From assembly GCA_965218985.1 (NCBI GenBank), contig CBDCMP010000007.1, forward strand, positions 1,674,001 to 1,738,000: DNA of 64,000 bases. Direction: 5' to 3'. The translations under genes and the position numbers were made by a program. The notes beneath the pieces were generated by a model. That model was not told where the DNA came from. It made no database searches and saw only the letters and a program-made list of their open reading frames with translations. How positions within the stretch are numbered: the stretch's first letter is position 1; each line of letters starts with the position of its first letter. Shown here in pieces: positions 10,001-18,400 of this stretch. Source of the stretch: Pseudopedobacter sp965218985. Its GTDB lineage: Bacteria > Bacteroidota > Bacteroidia > Sphingobacteriales > Sphingobacteriaceae.

Positions 10001-10140
10001 TAATCACCAATTATAAAGGAGTTGACCCGGCCGTTAATGGTTTAAGTGCCGCAACCGGGGGTTTAGGAGGAACAGGAATTGATTTCGGTTCTGTAGGTTT
10101 ACCGAGAGGATATAATTTGGGTATTAAAGTTGGCTTTTAA
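7051..10140 (+). CDS. SusC/RagA-family TonB-linked outer-membrane transporter
   Basis: About 1029 aa from the ATG at 7051, which puts a clean signal peptide at the start (MMKKNLLLLLFSLF ending at AQ). Order of domains: signal peptide, a carboxypeptidase-regulatory-like beta-sandwich (VISGTVTSADDGQPLPGVTV), the TonB-plug motif NEVVVTAYG followed by TREKKALGYS, a plug with RGAVSLDGDNQPLFVIDG, and a long beta-barrel ending in an aromatic-rich strand (GYNLGIKVGF). It imports a large substrate across the outer membrane with its SusD partner, powered by TonB. SusD begins 11 bp downstream. No degrading enzyme follows, so the substrate is unknown. Confidence 0.95.
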   Translation: MMKKNLLLLLFSLFMIIGQVLAQEKVISGTVTSADDGQPLPGVTVKVKGSSVGTQTDVNGKYIVKAKNADVIIFSFLGTISQQITVGERNVINVVLKQDNKALNEVVVTAYGITREKKALGYSAQTIDGDAVASTQRENFLNALQGRVAGATITPTNGVPGASSQIIIRGAVSLDGDNQPLFVIDGLPISNRTFSEYNLVGQGTYNRTNDYGNRAMDINPDEIASITILKGPEASALYGTEGASGAVVITTKKAKAGTAKVTYSNDFRVENAYRFPPVQTVYGPGAGGFFDEEHQTRTFFGAKYPTTDTLYDNIGNFYQAGFTQRHNATVEGGSEKLSLRSTLSYTDQTGIIPGTGYNNINLKISGTSQISKKLSMNGSLNLINSKTDKTYKGSGGPMLSSLTWPLNDDMRNYLTEGGDRRTITGSYSDELDNPYWALKYNPNNDKNRRVLANVSIDYKPLDWLSVTARGGADVNAGQGLSAYNPQAYNANVSGSSYAGGGINTYNSNEVLYSGTFIATLQKDFGKFKPILRLGSDIKDDSYQVNSQFGSRFYQQDFYSLNNTDPTSQKVAYTNELKRKVGFFVSAELGYDDFLYLTLTGRQDLSSTLPIKNYSFFYPATSLSFVFSELAPFKDLNWLSFGKLRASWGQSGKDARVAYITKTKLVAQGTTGGGFAVDVTAGNPDLQAEFTTSEEAGLELSLFKSRLSFDFSYYQTLSDKQITAPRLSYGTGAILGYINSGKIRYRGFELLIKGTPIQKKNFAWDISTNIARTHGNILSLPANQNVFYLSDTWLFDNVRAQYTVGSSISAFAGIQYLKNDKGELLINPVNGMPIKDANFTPIGDRAPDFTMGLTNSFTYKNFNLSFLFDIRKGGDIYNATELYLYARGQSRLSLDRETPRVIEGVIRDGLENTDHPTKNNVIVTPYITTSYYSTYYNTLDFLEKNINWIRMKDITLAYNLPNKTFANSKVFKSASIFVTGTDLLLITNYKGVDPAVNGLSAATGGLGGTGIDFGSVGLPRGYNLGIKVGF

Positions 10141-10151
10141 TAAAAAAAATT

Positions 10152-11711
10152 ATGAAAAATAAATATATAGCTTATATAGCAGCTCTATCGATAGGTTTAG
10201 CTGGATGTAAAAATTATCTGGATGTAAATACTGATCCGGCTACACCACAAAATCCAGACAGTAAAACCTTAACTATGCCTCTTTTTGCACAAATGGAAAG
10301 AGGAATCCAATTTGACTCCAGGTATTTAAGTAATGTGATTCAATTCTGGGGTCGAAATACAGCAAATTATTTCGCAGAAGTACATGGCTGGCTGCAAGGA
10401 AGTGATGCCACAGGTGAAATTTGGAGGACCAACTATTTTGGTTTGGGTTCTAATTTAAGTTTAATCATGGATGATGCCACCGCAAAAGAACAGTATAATT
10501 TTTTGGGAATGGCACAATCTCTTAGAGCATGGAGTTGGCAAACCACAACAGATTATTACGGCGACATCATCTTAAAAGAGGCTTTTGAGCCAAACAGGTA
10601 CGTATTTGATTACGATTCTCAACCAGAAGTTTATGCAGAAGTAGTAAGGTTAGCTAATGAATCCATTGCAAACTTTAGCAGAACAGACGGAAAGGGATCA
10701 GTAGCAATTATGGGGCCTTCTGATTTGGTATATCATGGAGATAAATCCAAATGGATAAAATTTAATTATGGTTTACTGGCCAGAAACATGAATAATTTAG
10801 TAAATAAAGCGGATTATGACCCTAAAAAAGTAATTGAATATTGTGATAAATCATTAGCCAGTAATGCAGATAACTTTCTTATTCCAAATGCTGGAACTTC
10901 TACTACGGATGCCAATTTTTTTGGTCCAATGCGTAATAACATTGGATCCTTTAGGCAAACGAACATACTCGTTGGCTTACTAGATGGAACCTTAGGTAGT
11001 CTACCTTTGACAGACACAATAATAGACCCAAGAAGAAACAATATGATTACAGCTTCTCCAGACGGTATTTTTAGAGGAGTTCTTCCTGCGCAAGGTGATC
11101 CGGGTACCTCAGCAAATAAGAATATCATTCCAAATCCTTGGGGAGTAATTGCTACAAATAATTCTGGAGCTGGCGATGGAAAATATTCTTTTAAAGACAA
11201 AGCTGATTTCCCTATCATGACCTATTCAGAAATTCAGTTTATTAAGGCAGAAGCAGCATTTAGAGATAACAATAAGGCATTAGCTTATGAGGCTTATCGT
11301 AAAGGCATTTTAGCGCATATTGATTACGTAAGTAACCTTGGGCCCGCCATTACTAATTCAGCAAGAGACGCCTATATGCTAAGTGCTTCTGTAAAACAAA
11401 GTGCCGCCACCTTAACTTTAAAAGACATTATGCTTCAAAAGTTTATTTCCATGTGGGGGTATGGTTTTGTAGAGACCTGGTGTGATCTAAGGAAATACAA
11501 CTATAATGAAGGTGATTCAAAAGGTAATAACCCATATTTTGGTTATTTTATATTTCCAAAAAATTTCTTCGCGGACAATGGAGGTAAACCAGCTCAAAGA
11601 TATCGTCCAAGATATAACTCAGAATATATTTGGAATTTGGATGCACTTAAAAAAGTGGGTGGAGATCAACCTGATTACCATACATATAAAATGTGGTTTT
11701 CTCAACCTTAA
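10152..11711 (+). CDS. SusD/RagB-family nutrient-binding lipoprotein
   Basis: A 519-aa surface lipoprotein with signal peptide and lipobox (LSIGLAGCKNYLDVNTDP), the typical SusD start. The sequence has the helical, TPR-like character of the family, with a late KAEAAFR and the C-terminal YRPRYNSEYIWN and KMWFSQP. It looks like the SusD/RagB subgroup that pairs with RagA-like transporters. It would cap the SusC barrel and bind the same ligand. It is 11 bp downstream of susC. Confidence 0.93.
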   Translation: MKNKYIAYIAALSIGLAGCKNYLDVNTDPATPQNPDSKTLTMPLFAQMERGIQFDSRYLSNVIQFWGRNTANYFAEVHGWLQGSDATGEIWRTNYFGLGSNLSLIMDDATAKEQYNFLGMAQSLRAWSWQTTTDYYGDIILKEAFEPNRYVFDYDSQPEVYAEVVRLANESIANFSRTDGKGSVAIMGPSDLVYHGDKSKWIKFNYGLLARNMNNLVNKADYDPKKVIEYCDKSLASNADNFLIPNAGTSTTDANFFGPMRNNIGSFRQTNILVGLLDGTLGSLPLTDTIIDPRRNNMITASPDGIFRGVLPAQGDPGTSANKNIIPNPWGVIATNNSGAGDGKYSFKDKADFPIMTYSEIQFIKAEAAFRDNNKALAYEAYRKGILAHIDYVSNLGPAITNSARDAYMLSASVKQSAATLTLKDIMLQKFISMWGYGFVETWCDLRKYNYNEGDSKGNNPYFGYFIFPKNFFADNGGKPAQRYRPRYNSEYIWNLDALKKVGGDQPDYHTYKMWFSQP

Positions 11712-11734
11712 TTAACACTAAACTGAAAAATAAG

Positions 11735-12508
11735 ATGAAAAAATTATTATATATTTTCGCGATAGGTATAGTATTTACCGCTTGTAAAAAAGGCACTTTG
11801 GTGGAGAACACTCAATACGAAAAATTAGAACCAGGCAGTACTAAATATGCTTACCTAAAATTATTGAATATCTCACCAGGAAGTCCAGTTATTAATTTTT
11901 ATATCAACGGGACTAAATTTTCTTCGGCTTATACTTCCTTAGGTACGGAAAATGGAGGCTTTGGTTACAATGGTTTATTTCCTGATTTAGGGTATGCCTA
12001 CACAGTTCCAGGTAATCAAACATTAACGGCTAAAGTTTTAGCAAGTGCCACAAGCGACCCAGGACTGGAAGTTTTTAATACACCAATCACCCCAGAGGGA
12101 GGAAAATTTTATTCTATTGTCACTACTGGTGCTTATGATTCGTTAGCGAAAAAAATCCCAACTTATAAAATGATAGAGGATGTGAGACCCGCCACGGATA
12201 CCACTAAAATCTTTGTAAGGGTATTGAATATGTACAATGGTGGCCCGGCTTTGGATATGTTTCAGGATGTAACAGGTAAAAAAATTGTTTCTGCAGTTCC
12301 TAATGGAGGAGTTTCTGATTGGGTAACAATTCCTAATCCGGGTCAAGCCAATAAATATATTTTCAAGGATGCGGCTACCGCTACACTTTTACCTGCAACA
12401 CTTACGGCAACTTTTATCAAAGGGAGAGCATATACTATTTATACCAGAGGTATAAATGGAAATAGTACTTACCCTTTTATTCCAAGTGCTTATACAACAT
12501 TTTATTAA
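11735..12508 (+). CDS. DUF4397-type lipoprotein
   Basis: About 257 aa from the ATG at 11735; an upstream in-frame ATG at 11693 would overlap susD and hide the signal peptide. The signal is MKKLLYIFAIGIVFTACKKG, with a lipobox Cys. The mature part has two beta-rich blocks that fit DUF4397: KYAYLKLLNISPGSPVINFY with the TVPGNQTLTAKV strand, and KIFVRVLNMYNGGPALDMF with FIKGRAYTIYTRG. It starts 23 bp after susD and is followed by a strong terminator, so it is the third gene of the SusCD operon, in the place where SusE/F-like surface binding proteins usually sit. Confidence 0.85.
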   Translation: MKKLLYIFAIGIVFTACKKGTLVENTQYEKLEPGSTKYAYLKLLNISPGSPVINFYINGTKFSSAYTSLGTENGGFGYNGLFPDLGYAYTVPGNQTLTAKVLASATSDPGLEVFNTPITPEGGKFYSIVTTGAYDSLAKKIPTYKMIEDVRPATDTTKIFVRVLNMYNGGPALDMFQDVTGKKIVSAVPNGGVSDWVTIPNPGQANKYIFKDAATATLLPATLTATFIKGRAYTIYTRGINGNSTYPFIPSAYTTFY

Positions 12509-12596
12509 AATAAGAAAGTCGAAATAATTGAGTTTAAAAACTCACAAGTATAAATTGATCAAAAGAAATAGATAGTTGGTTTAGGTTGTTGATAAG

Positions 12597-12626
12597 TCCC
12601 TGCCCCTAAAAGGCGGGGATTTTTTT
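12597..12626 (+). terminator. Rho-independent terminator of the SusCD operon
   Basis: An 8-bp stem (TCCCTGCC with GGCGGGGA, one G-T pair), a 7-nt loop and a run of seven T, 88 bp after the DUF4397 gene. Confidence 0.85.
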
Positions 12627-12730
12627 ATCCCCTGGTTTTTTCACGTTCATCTGCTCTTTTCCTCCACCCATCTAAAAATTAGGCTTAAGCCATACTTTTA
12701 TATCTTATATCGTCAATCCAATACAGCGAT

Positions 12731-12815
12731 ATGAAAAGGTCCATTTTATTACTCACTCTTATTGCAATTATATATAGGTTGCAGCTGCGTAAATCATCAT
12801 CAGCGGTGTGGTTAA
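12731..12815 (+). pseudogene. Possible frameshifted mini-lipoprotein
   Basis: From the ATG at 12731 a basic start and hydrophobic run (MKRSILLLTLIAII) look like a signal peptide, but that frame then loses the pattern and runs on to a stop near 12859. In the +1 frame from 12774 the sequence reads IGCSCVNHHQRCG and stops at 12815, which supplies a lipobox-like Ile-Gly-Cys exactly where one is expected. The break falls in a TATATA run, a natural slippage site. Either the gene is broken, or it is a sequencing slip, or this is chance. Confidence 0.35.
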
Positions 12816-12920
12816 AATGCAAAACAAACCCTCCAGCGGGTGCCGGCTTATTCAATTAAAATCTTTTGGTCTGGTTTTTGAATTTAATTCCAAAATCAAA
12901 ACATCAAAAACTATAAAGAC

Positions 12921-13484
12921 ATGAAAAAATTAATTTATTCGTTCCTGATCGGATTGGTAGTCCTTTCTTTTCAGGCATGCACTAACCAACAGTCATCAAA
13001 TGACACCAAAGACAGCCTGGATTCTTTAAATTCAGAAGCGAATGTAGCCACCACAGAAGATGGTTCAGACTTTATGATGGAAGCCGCCAGTGGAGGTATG
13101 ATGGAGGTAGAACTGGGGAGAATCGCTCAAGATAATTCACTAAACCCAAGAGTTAAGGGTTTTGGTAAAATGATGGTGGATGACCATTCCAAAGCAAACG
13201 ATGAAATGAAATCACTGGCAGTTAGTAAAAACGTCACCCTTCCTAATTCCCCTACAGAAGATCAAATGAAGGAAATCAACGATTTGAAATCTAAGAAAGG
13301 TCCCGAATTTGACAAAGCTTACATGGGCATGATGGTGGATGACCACAAAAAGGACGTGGATAAATTTCAAGATGTTTCAGAAAACAGCAAAGATCCAGAC
13401 GTGAAAGCATTTGCAAGTAAAATATTGCCTACTTTAAAAGTTCATCTAGATTCTGCCAAGGCAATAAATGATAAGCTAAAATAA
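12921..13484 (+). CDS. DUF4142-domain lipoprotein
   Basis: 187 aa. It has a lipoprotein signal with Cys20 in LSFQACTNQQ, a Ser/Asp-rich linker, then a mostly helical ferritin-like DUF4142 domain: FMMEAASGGMMEVELGRIAQ, RVKGFGKMMVDDHSKAN, MGMMVDDHKKDVDKFQ and a C-terminal helix. The two MVDDH motifs are the usual paired helices of the family. The biochemical role of the family is not known; members are common exported proteins in Bacteroidota and Proteobacteria, often linked to stress. It stands alone and has its own terminator. Confidence 0.9.
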   Translation: MKKLIYSFLIGLVVLSFQACTNQQSSNDTKDSLDSLNSEANVATTEDGSDFMMEAASGGMMEVELGRIAQDNSLNPRVKGFGKMMVDDHSKANDEMKSLAVSKNVTLPNSPTEDQMKEINDLKSKKGPEFDKAYMGMMVDDHKKDVDKFQDVSENSKDPDVKAFASKILPTLKVHLDSAKAINDKLK

Positions 13485-13509
13485 TAGCTGGTCATTCCCA
13501 ATATCCATG

Positions 13510-13537
13510 AAGCGGTTTATTTTAACCGCTTTTTTTA
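13510..13537 (+). terminator. Rho-independent terminator after the DUF4142 gene
   Basis: An 8-bp perfect stem (AAGCGGTT with AACCGCTT), a 6-nt loop and a T-rich tail starting 25 bp after the stop codon. Confidence 0.9.
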
Positions 13538-13661
13538 TTTCAAGAGTTTTTTGACCTTCCAAAGAACTTCGCCAGCCGCCCTTTTAATTTTTACAAATTT
13601 CCTACAAGAAACTCTTTCAAAAATAAGCTTTGAAAAAGCTATTGCTTAACTTTGATCTTCA

Positions 13662-14477
13662 ATGAACAAGGATTTTCTTCACACCCTTTTTAAAAGACAG
13701 CAAAAGGCCCAAGCCATTCCGGCTAATGAATCCATTGCAGATTGGGCTTTTCAGTTAGTCGGCTTACTTTTCCCCGAACTTTCTGATAAGATATTCAACA
13801 TTCAAGAAGAGCTAGAAGAAGAATTCACCACCCTGCAAACCAGGTTAAACAATCTTTTAGATGCCACTCAAGCCTGCCAAGACTGTCACAATGATGTGAT
13901 TGCAAAAAAGTTCATGGCTGGTTTACCCAATCTTTACGAAACATTGAAGACCGACATCAGCGCATTGACCAGCGGGGATCCTGCAGCTAATAACGAATTT
14001 GAAGTCATCCGGACTTATCCTGGTTTTTGGGCAATGGCCTTTTACAGAATCGCACATGAATTATTGCTGTTAGAAACCCCACTGGTTCCCAGGATTTTAA
14101 CAGAATACGCCCATTCTAAAACTGGAATTGACATACATCCCGGTGCGGAAATCGGTCAATTTTTATGTATAGATCATGGAACAGGAATAGTGATTGGAGA
14201 AACGGCCATCATCGGCAAAAACGTGAAACTGTACCAAGGCGTCACTTTGGGGGCTCTAAGTGTCAGCAAAAACATGGCAGGTGTTAAAAGACATCCTACC
14301 GTTGAAGATGATGTGGTAATATATAGCAACGCCACCATATTAGGAGGTGAGACCGTAATTGGCCACAACAGCACTATTGGGGGGAACGTTTGGCTGACGA
14401 AAAGCGTTCCTCCAAATTCAACAGTGTACCATACTCCATCCATCAAAGTGGTGGAGAATTCAAATTTTAATGCATGA
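13662..14477 (+). CDS. cysE: Serine O-acetyltransferase
   Basis: 271 aa. It makes O-acetylserine from serine and acetyl-CoA, the first step of cysteine synthesis, in the cytoplasm. The N-terminal half is helical. The C-terminal half is the left-handed hexapeptide beta-helix with the active-site stretch IDIHPGAEIG, CIDHGTGIVIGETAIIG, YQGVTLGALS and the GHNSTIGGNVW turn. It overlaps cysM by 4 nt (ATGA), so the two enzymes are translationally coupled. A TAACTTTG box at 13647-13654 ends only 7 nt before the start codon, with TTTG 14 bp further up. If that is the promoter, the mRNA would be almost leaderless. Confidence 0.95.
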   Translation: MNKDFLHTLFKRQQKAQAIPANESIADWAFQLVGLLFPELSDKIFNIQEELEEEFTTLQTRLNNLLDATQACQDCHNDVIAKKFMAGLPNLYETLKTDISALTSGDPAANNEFEVIRTYPGFWAMAFYRIAHELLLLETPLVPRILTEYAHSKTGIDIHPGAEIGQFLCIDHGTGIVIGETAIIGKNVKLYQGVTLGALSVSKNMAGVKRHPTVEDDVVIYSNATILGGETVIGHNSTIGGNVWLTKSVPPNSTVYHTPSIKVVENSNFNA

Positions 14478-15346
14478 GTTCTATTATAGATCTAGTGGGA
14501 AACACTCCATTAGTAGAGATACAAAAATTAAATCCCAATCCAAAAGTTAAAATCTTCGCCAAGCTGGAAGGTGATAATCCTGGTGGAAGTGTGAAAGACA
14601 GAGCTGCTTTGAATATGATAAAAAGTGCTTTGGAACGTGGGGATATCAAACCTGGCATGCGTTTAATAGAAGCTACCAGTGGAAACACTGGTATTGCCCT
14701 TGCCATGATCGCCCGATTGTTCGATTTAGAGATTGAACTCATCATGCCTTCCAACTCCACCAAAGAAAGAACCCTAACCATGGAAGCATTTGGTGCCAAA
14801 GTCATATCGTTGGATGATATTGAGAAATGCAGGGATTATGCCGAAGAGAAAGGTGCATCCGGAGAATATTTTTTACTGAATCAATTTGCTAATCCTGATA
14901 ATTATTTAGCACATTATAAAACCACCGGGCCAGAGATTTGGAGAGACACCCACCAAAAGATCACCCATTTTGTGAGTGCTATGGGCACAACCGGCACTAT
15001 CATGGGAACTTCCATGTTTTTAAAAGAGCAAAACCAGGATATACAAATTGTAGGTTGCCAGCCAACAGAAGGTTCTTCCATTCCGGGTATCCGCAGGTGG
15101 CCGGAAGCTTATCTCCCCAAAATTTTTGACCCTTCAAGAGTTGACCGTGTGATCGATGTCTCTGAAGAGCATGCCAAGCAAATGGCAAGGAAACTGGCCA
15201 AAACCGAAGGGATTTTTGCCGGAATGAGCACCGGAGGTGCTTGCCATGCTGCTTTAAAATTGGCTGAAGAATTGGAGGATGGGCTTATTGTCTTCATCGC
15301 CTGCGACAGGGGAGATAGGTATTTAAGCAGTGATTTGTTTGGATAA
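14474..15346 (+). CDS. cysM: Cysteine synthase B (O-acetylserine sulfhydrylase)
   Basis: 290 aa, PLP-dependent. It turns O-acetylserine and sulfide or thiosulfate into cysteine. Seen: the PLP-lysine motif GGSVKDRAALNMI, the substrate loop EATSGNTGIA, GTTGTIMGTSMFL and the CysM-type stretch IPGIRRWPEAYLPKIFD, which with the short length points to CysM rather than CysK. The start ATG lies inside the end of cysE (4-nt overlap). Confidence 0.94.
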   Translation: MSSIIDLVGNTPLVEIQKLNPNPKVKIFAKLEGDNPGGSVKDRAALNMIKSALERGDIKPGMRLIEATSGNTGIALAMIARLFDLEIELIMPSNSTKERTLTMEAFGAKVISLDDIEKCRDYAEEKGASGEYFLLNQFANPDNYLAHYKTTGPEIWRDTHQKITHFVSAMGTTGTIMGTSMFLKEQNQDIQIVGCQPTEGSSIPGIRRWPEAYLPKIFDPSRVDRVIDVSEEHAKQMARKLAKTEGIFAGMSTGGACHAALKLAEELEDGLIVFIACDRGDRYLSSDLFG

Positions 15347-15461
15347 ATTTTAACTCGTTCTTCAACAATTCAGATTGGTCTCCATCATCATATTGATGTT
15401 TTTAAAACGTCAATTTCTTCACTTAATCTGCTTTTATATAGGCTTTTTCAACTCAAATGCC

Positions 15462-15469
15462 TAAATTTG
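15462..15469 (+). promoter_or_regulatory. Candidate -7 box for the ileS operon
   Basis: TAAATTTG matches TAnnTTTG in full, 28 bp before the ileS start codon. The -33 element is not obvious. The purine-rich GGAGAGAAA near 15484-15492 is an unusually clear ribosome-binding site for this genome. Confidence 0.4.
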
Positions 15470-15497
15470 CATCCTTAATTTTCGGAGAGAAACGCAG

Positions 15498-18400
15498 ATG
15501 TACAAAGAATATAGGCAACTAAATTTATCACAGATAGGGAAAGAAGTTTTAGAGGGGTGGAAAGCAGCTCAAATTTTTGAAAAATCTGTCCAAAACAGAC
15601 CGGCATCCAAGCCCTATACATTTTATGAAGGTCCGCCTTCAGCCAATGGCATGCCCGGGATTCATCACGTGATGGCCCGTTCTATAAAAGATATCTTTTG
15701 CAGGTATAAAACTTTAAAAGGCTTTCAGGTTAAACGTAAAGGCGGTTGGGATACGCACGGCTTACCTATCGAACTTGCTGTGGAGAAATCCTTAGGTATC
15801 ACCAAAGAGGATATTGGCAAGAAAATCTCCGTTCAGGAATACAATGATGCTTGCCGTAAAGAGGTGATGCGTTATACCGATGTGTGGAACGATCTTACCG
15901 AAAAAATGGGTTATTGGGTGGATTTGGACGACCCTTACATCACCTACAAAAATGAGTACATCGAAAGCCTTTGGTGGATATTGAAGCAGCTTCATCAAAA
16001 AGGATTTTTATACAAAGGTTACACGGTTCAGCCTTATTCACCGGCTGCCGGAACCGGTTTAAGTTCTCATGAGTTGAATCAGCCGGGAACTTATCGCGAT
16101 CTTAAAGACACCTCCATCACTGCCGAATTCAGGTTGAAGCCAGACCAAATTCATCCATTGATGAATAGCTTGTTTGAAACTCCGGAAGAGGATACCGTCC
16201 TCATCGCCTGGACCACCACACCATGGACTTTACCTTCCAATTGCGCTTTGGCGATTGGAGAGAAGATCACTTATGTGAAAGTAAAGACCTTCAATCCATA
16301 CACCCATTTACCGGTCAGCGTGATCTTAGCAAAAGATTTAGTCTTAAAATATTTAAAGGCTGAAGGACAGCATACCAGCCTGTCTGGCAGTCAGGCTTCT
16401 TTTCAGGATTATAAAGGTGGAGACAAAATCATCCCATGGGAGATTACCGCTGAATTTAAAGGTGCTGAACTTTTAGGTTTACGCTATTTTCAGTTAATGC
16501 CCTATGTGACTGATGAAGATTTGGAGAAGAACGCTTTCCGTGTGATTCCTGCAGATTTTGTGACCACCGAGGATGGAACTGGAATCGTTCACACGGCTTC
16601 AATTTTTGGTGCAGATGACTTTAGAGCTTGCAAAGAGAATAATGTTCCTTCTGTGATGGTGAAAGACAATAAAGGGAATGAGTTTCCTTTAGTGGATAAG
16701 CAGGGGAAATTCGTGGAGGAAGTCACTGATTATGCCGGACGATATGTGAAAGAGGAATATTACCCTGATGAAGTTCGTAATGAGCCTGATTTTAAACCCA
16801 CTGACGTACTCATTGCCATCAAATTAAAAGAAGACAACAAAGCTTTCGATGTTAAGAAATACGAACACAGCTACCCACATTGCTGGAGGACGGATAAACC
16901 TATTCTGTACTATCCTTTAGACAGCTGGTTCATCAAAACTACCGCTGTGAAAGAGAAATTGGTGGAGCTGAATAGGACCATCAACTGGAAACCGGAAAGC
17001 ACCGGAACTGGGCGTTTTGGTAACTGGCTGGAGAATCTGGTGGATTGGAACCTTTCCCGTTCCAGGTATTGGGGAACACCCTTGCCCATCTGGAGAACAG
17101 AAGATGGCACGGAGGAGCGATGTATCGGCTCCATTCAAGAATTAAAGGAAGCCATGATTGAAGGAGTGAATAGTGGCGCATTATCACAGAAAGAAGTTGC
17201 GAAGATGAATTCAATCATTCATTCATTGGGTCAATCAACCTTTGATTTGCACCGTCCTTATGTGGACGATGTTATCCTGGTTTCAACAGGCGGAGAAAAA
17301 ATGTTCCGTGAAGCTGATCTGATCGACGTTTGGTTTGATTCAGGTGCCATGCCTTACGCACAATGGCATTATCCTTTTGAAAATGCAGCAGCTTTTGAAA
17401 ACGCCTATCCGGCAGATTTCATCGCCGAAGGAGTGGATCAAACCCGGGGATGGTTCTTCACGCTACACGCCATCGCCACCATGCTTGATGAAACCAGTGA
17501 GGATATCCAGGCAGTAAATTTAAGAAGAAAAGAGAAAGAAGATGCAGCAGTTTTAAAAGGTGATTTATTAAAAAAAGATGCAAAAAAACCGGGAATAGCG
17601 TTCAAGAATGTGATCTCCAATGGTTTGGTGCTGGACAAAAATGGCAATAAAATGTCTAAACGTTTAGGCAATGCTGTTGATCCTTTCAGCACCATAGAGC
17701 AATACAGCGCTGATGCCACACGCTGGTACATGATCAGCAATGCCTCTCCTTGGGATAATTTAAAATTCAATATCGATGGGCTGGATGAAGTTCGGCGCAA
17801 ATTCTTCGGAACTTTATACAACACCTACGCTTTCTTCGCGCTTTATGCCAACATCGATCAGTTCACTTACGCAGAGGCGGAAATGGACTTAGCTGCAAGA
17901 CCAGAAATTGACCAGTGGATCATTTCTTTGCTTAACACTTTATCTCGAGAGGTGGATGAGTTTTATAACGATTTCGAACCTACGAAAGCAGCAAGAGCTA
18001 TCCAAAATTTTGTGGACGAGCATTTGAGCAACTGGTTTGTACGTTTAAGTCGCCGTCGTTTCTGGAAAGGAGATTATACAGAAGATAAAATATCGGCATA
18101 CCAAACTTTATATACCTGCTTGATCACGATCAGCAAATTGATGTCTCCTATAGCCCCATTCTTTTCAGACCGCTTATATCATGATCTCAATGCGGTCACA
18201 AAAAAGGAGCAGTGTGATTCGGTTCATTTGACAGATTTTCCGGCATATCATACAGATTTAGTAAACAAAGCACTGGAGGAACGGATGCAAATTGCACAGG
18301 ATATCTCTTCCATGGTTTTGTCGCTCCGCAAAAAAGTAGGCATCAATGTTCGCCAGCCTTTAAGCAAAATCATGCTCCCCGTTTTAGATAAAGATTTTAA

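Larger units (their letters stand above)
12509..12920. other. Intergenic region between the SusCD operon and DUF4142 gene
   Basis: 412 bp. It holds the operon terminator at 12597-12626, then a short, probably frameshifted lipoprotein reading frame at 12731-12815. The last 100 bp before the DUF4142 gene are AT-rich and presumably contain its promoter, but I see no full TAnnTTTG box. Confidence 0.5.

Noticed and set aside
15386..15403. Terminator after cysM
   Set aside because: The stem is only five base pairs with a loop of three; too weak to report as a feature.
17438..17824. Minus-strand frame within ileS (and similar frames in nagB, pit and degP)
   Set aside because: They are complementary to conserved enzyme genes and show no independent motif or start.
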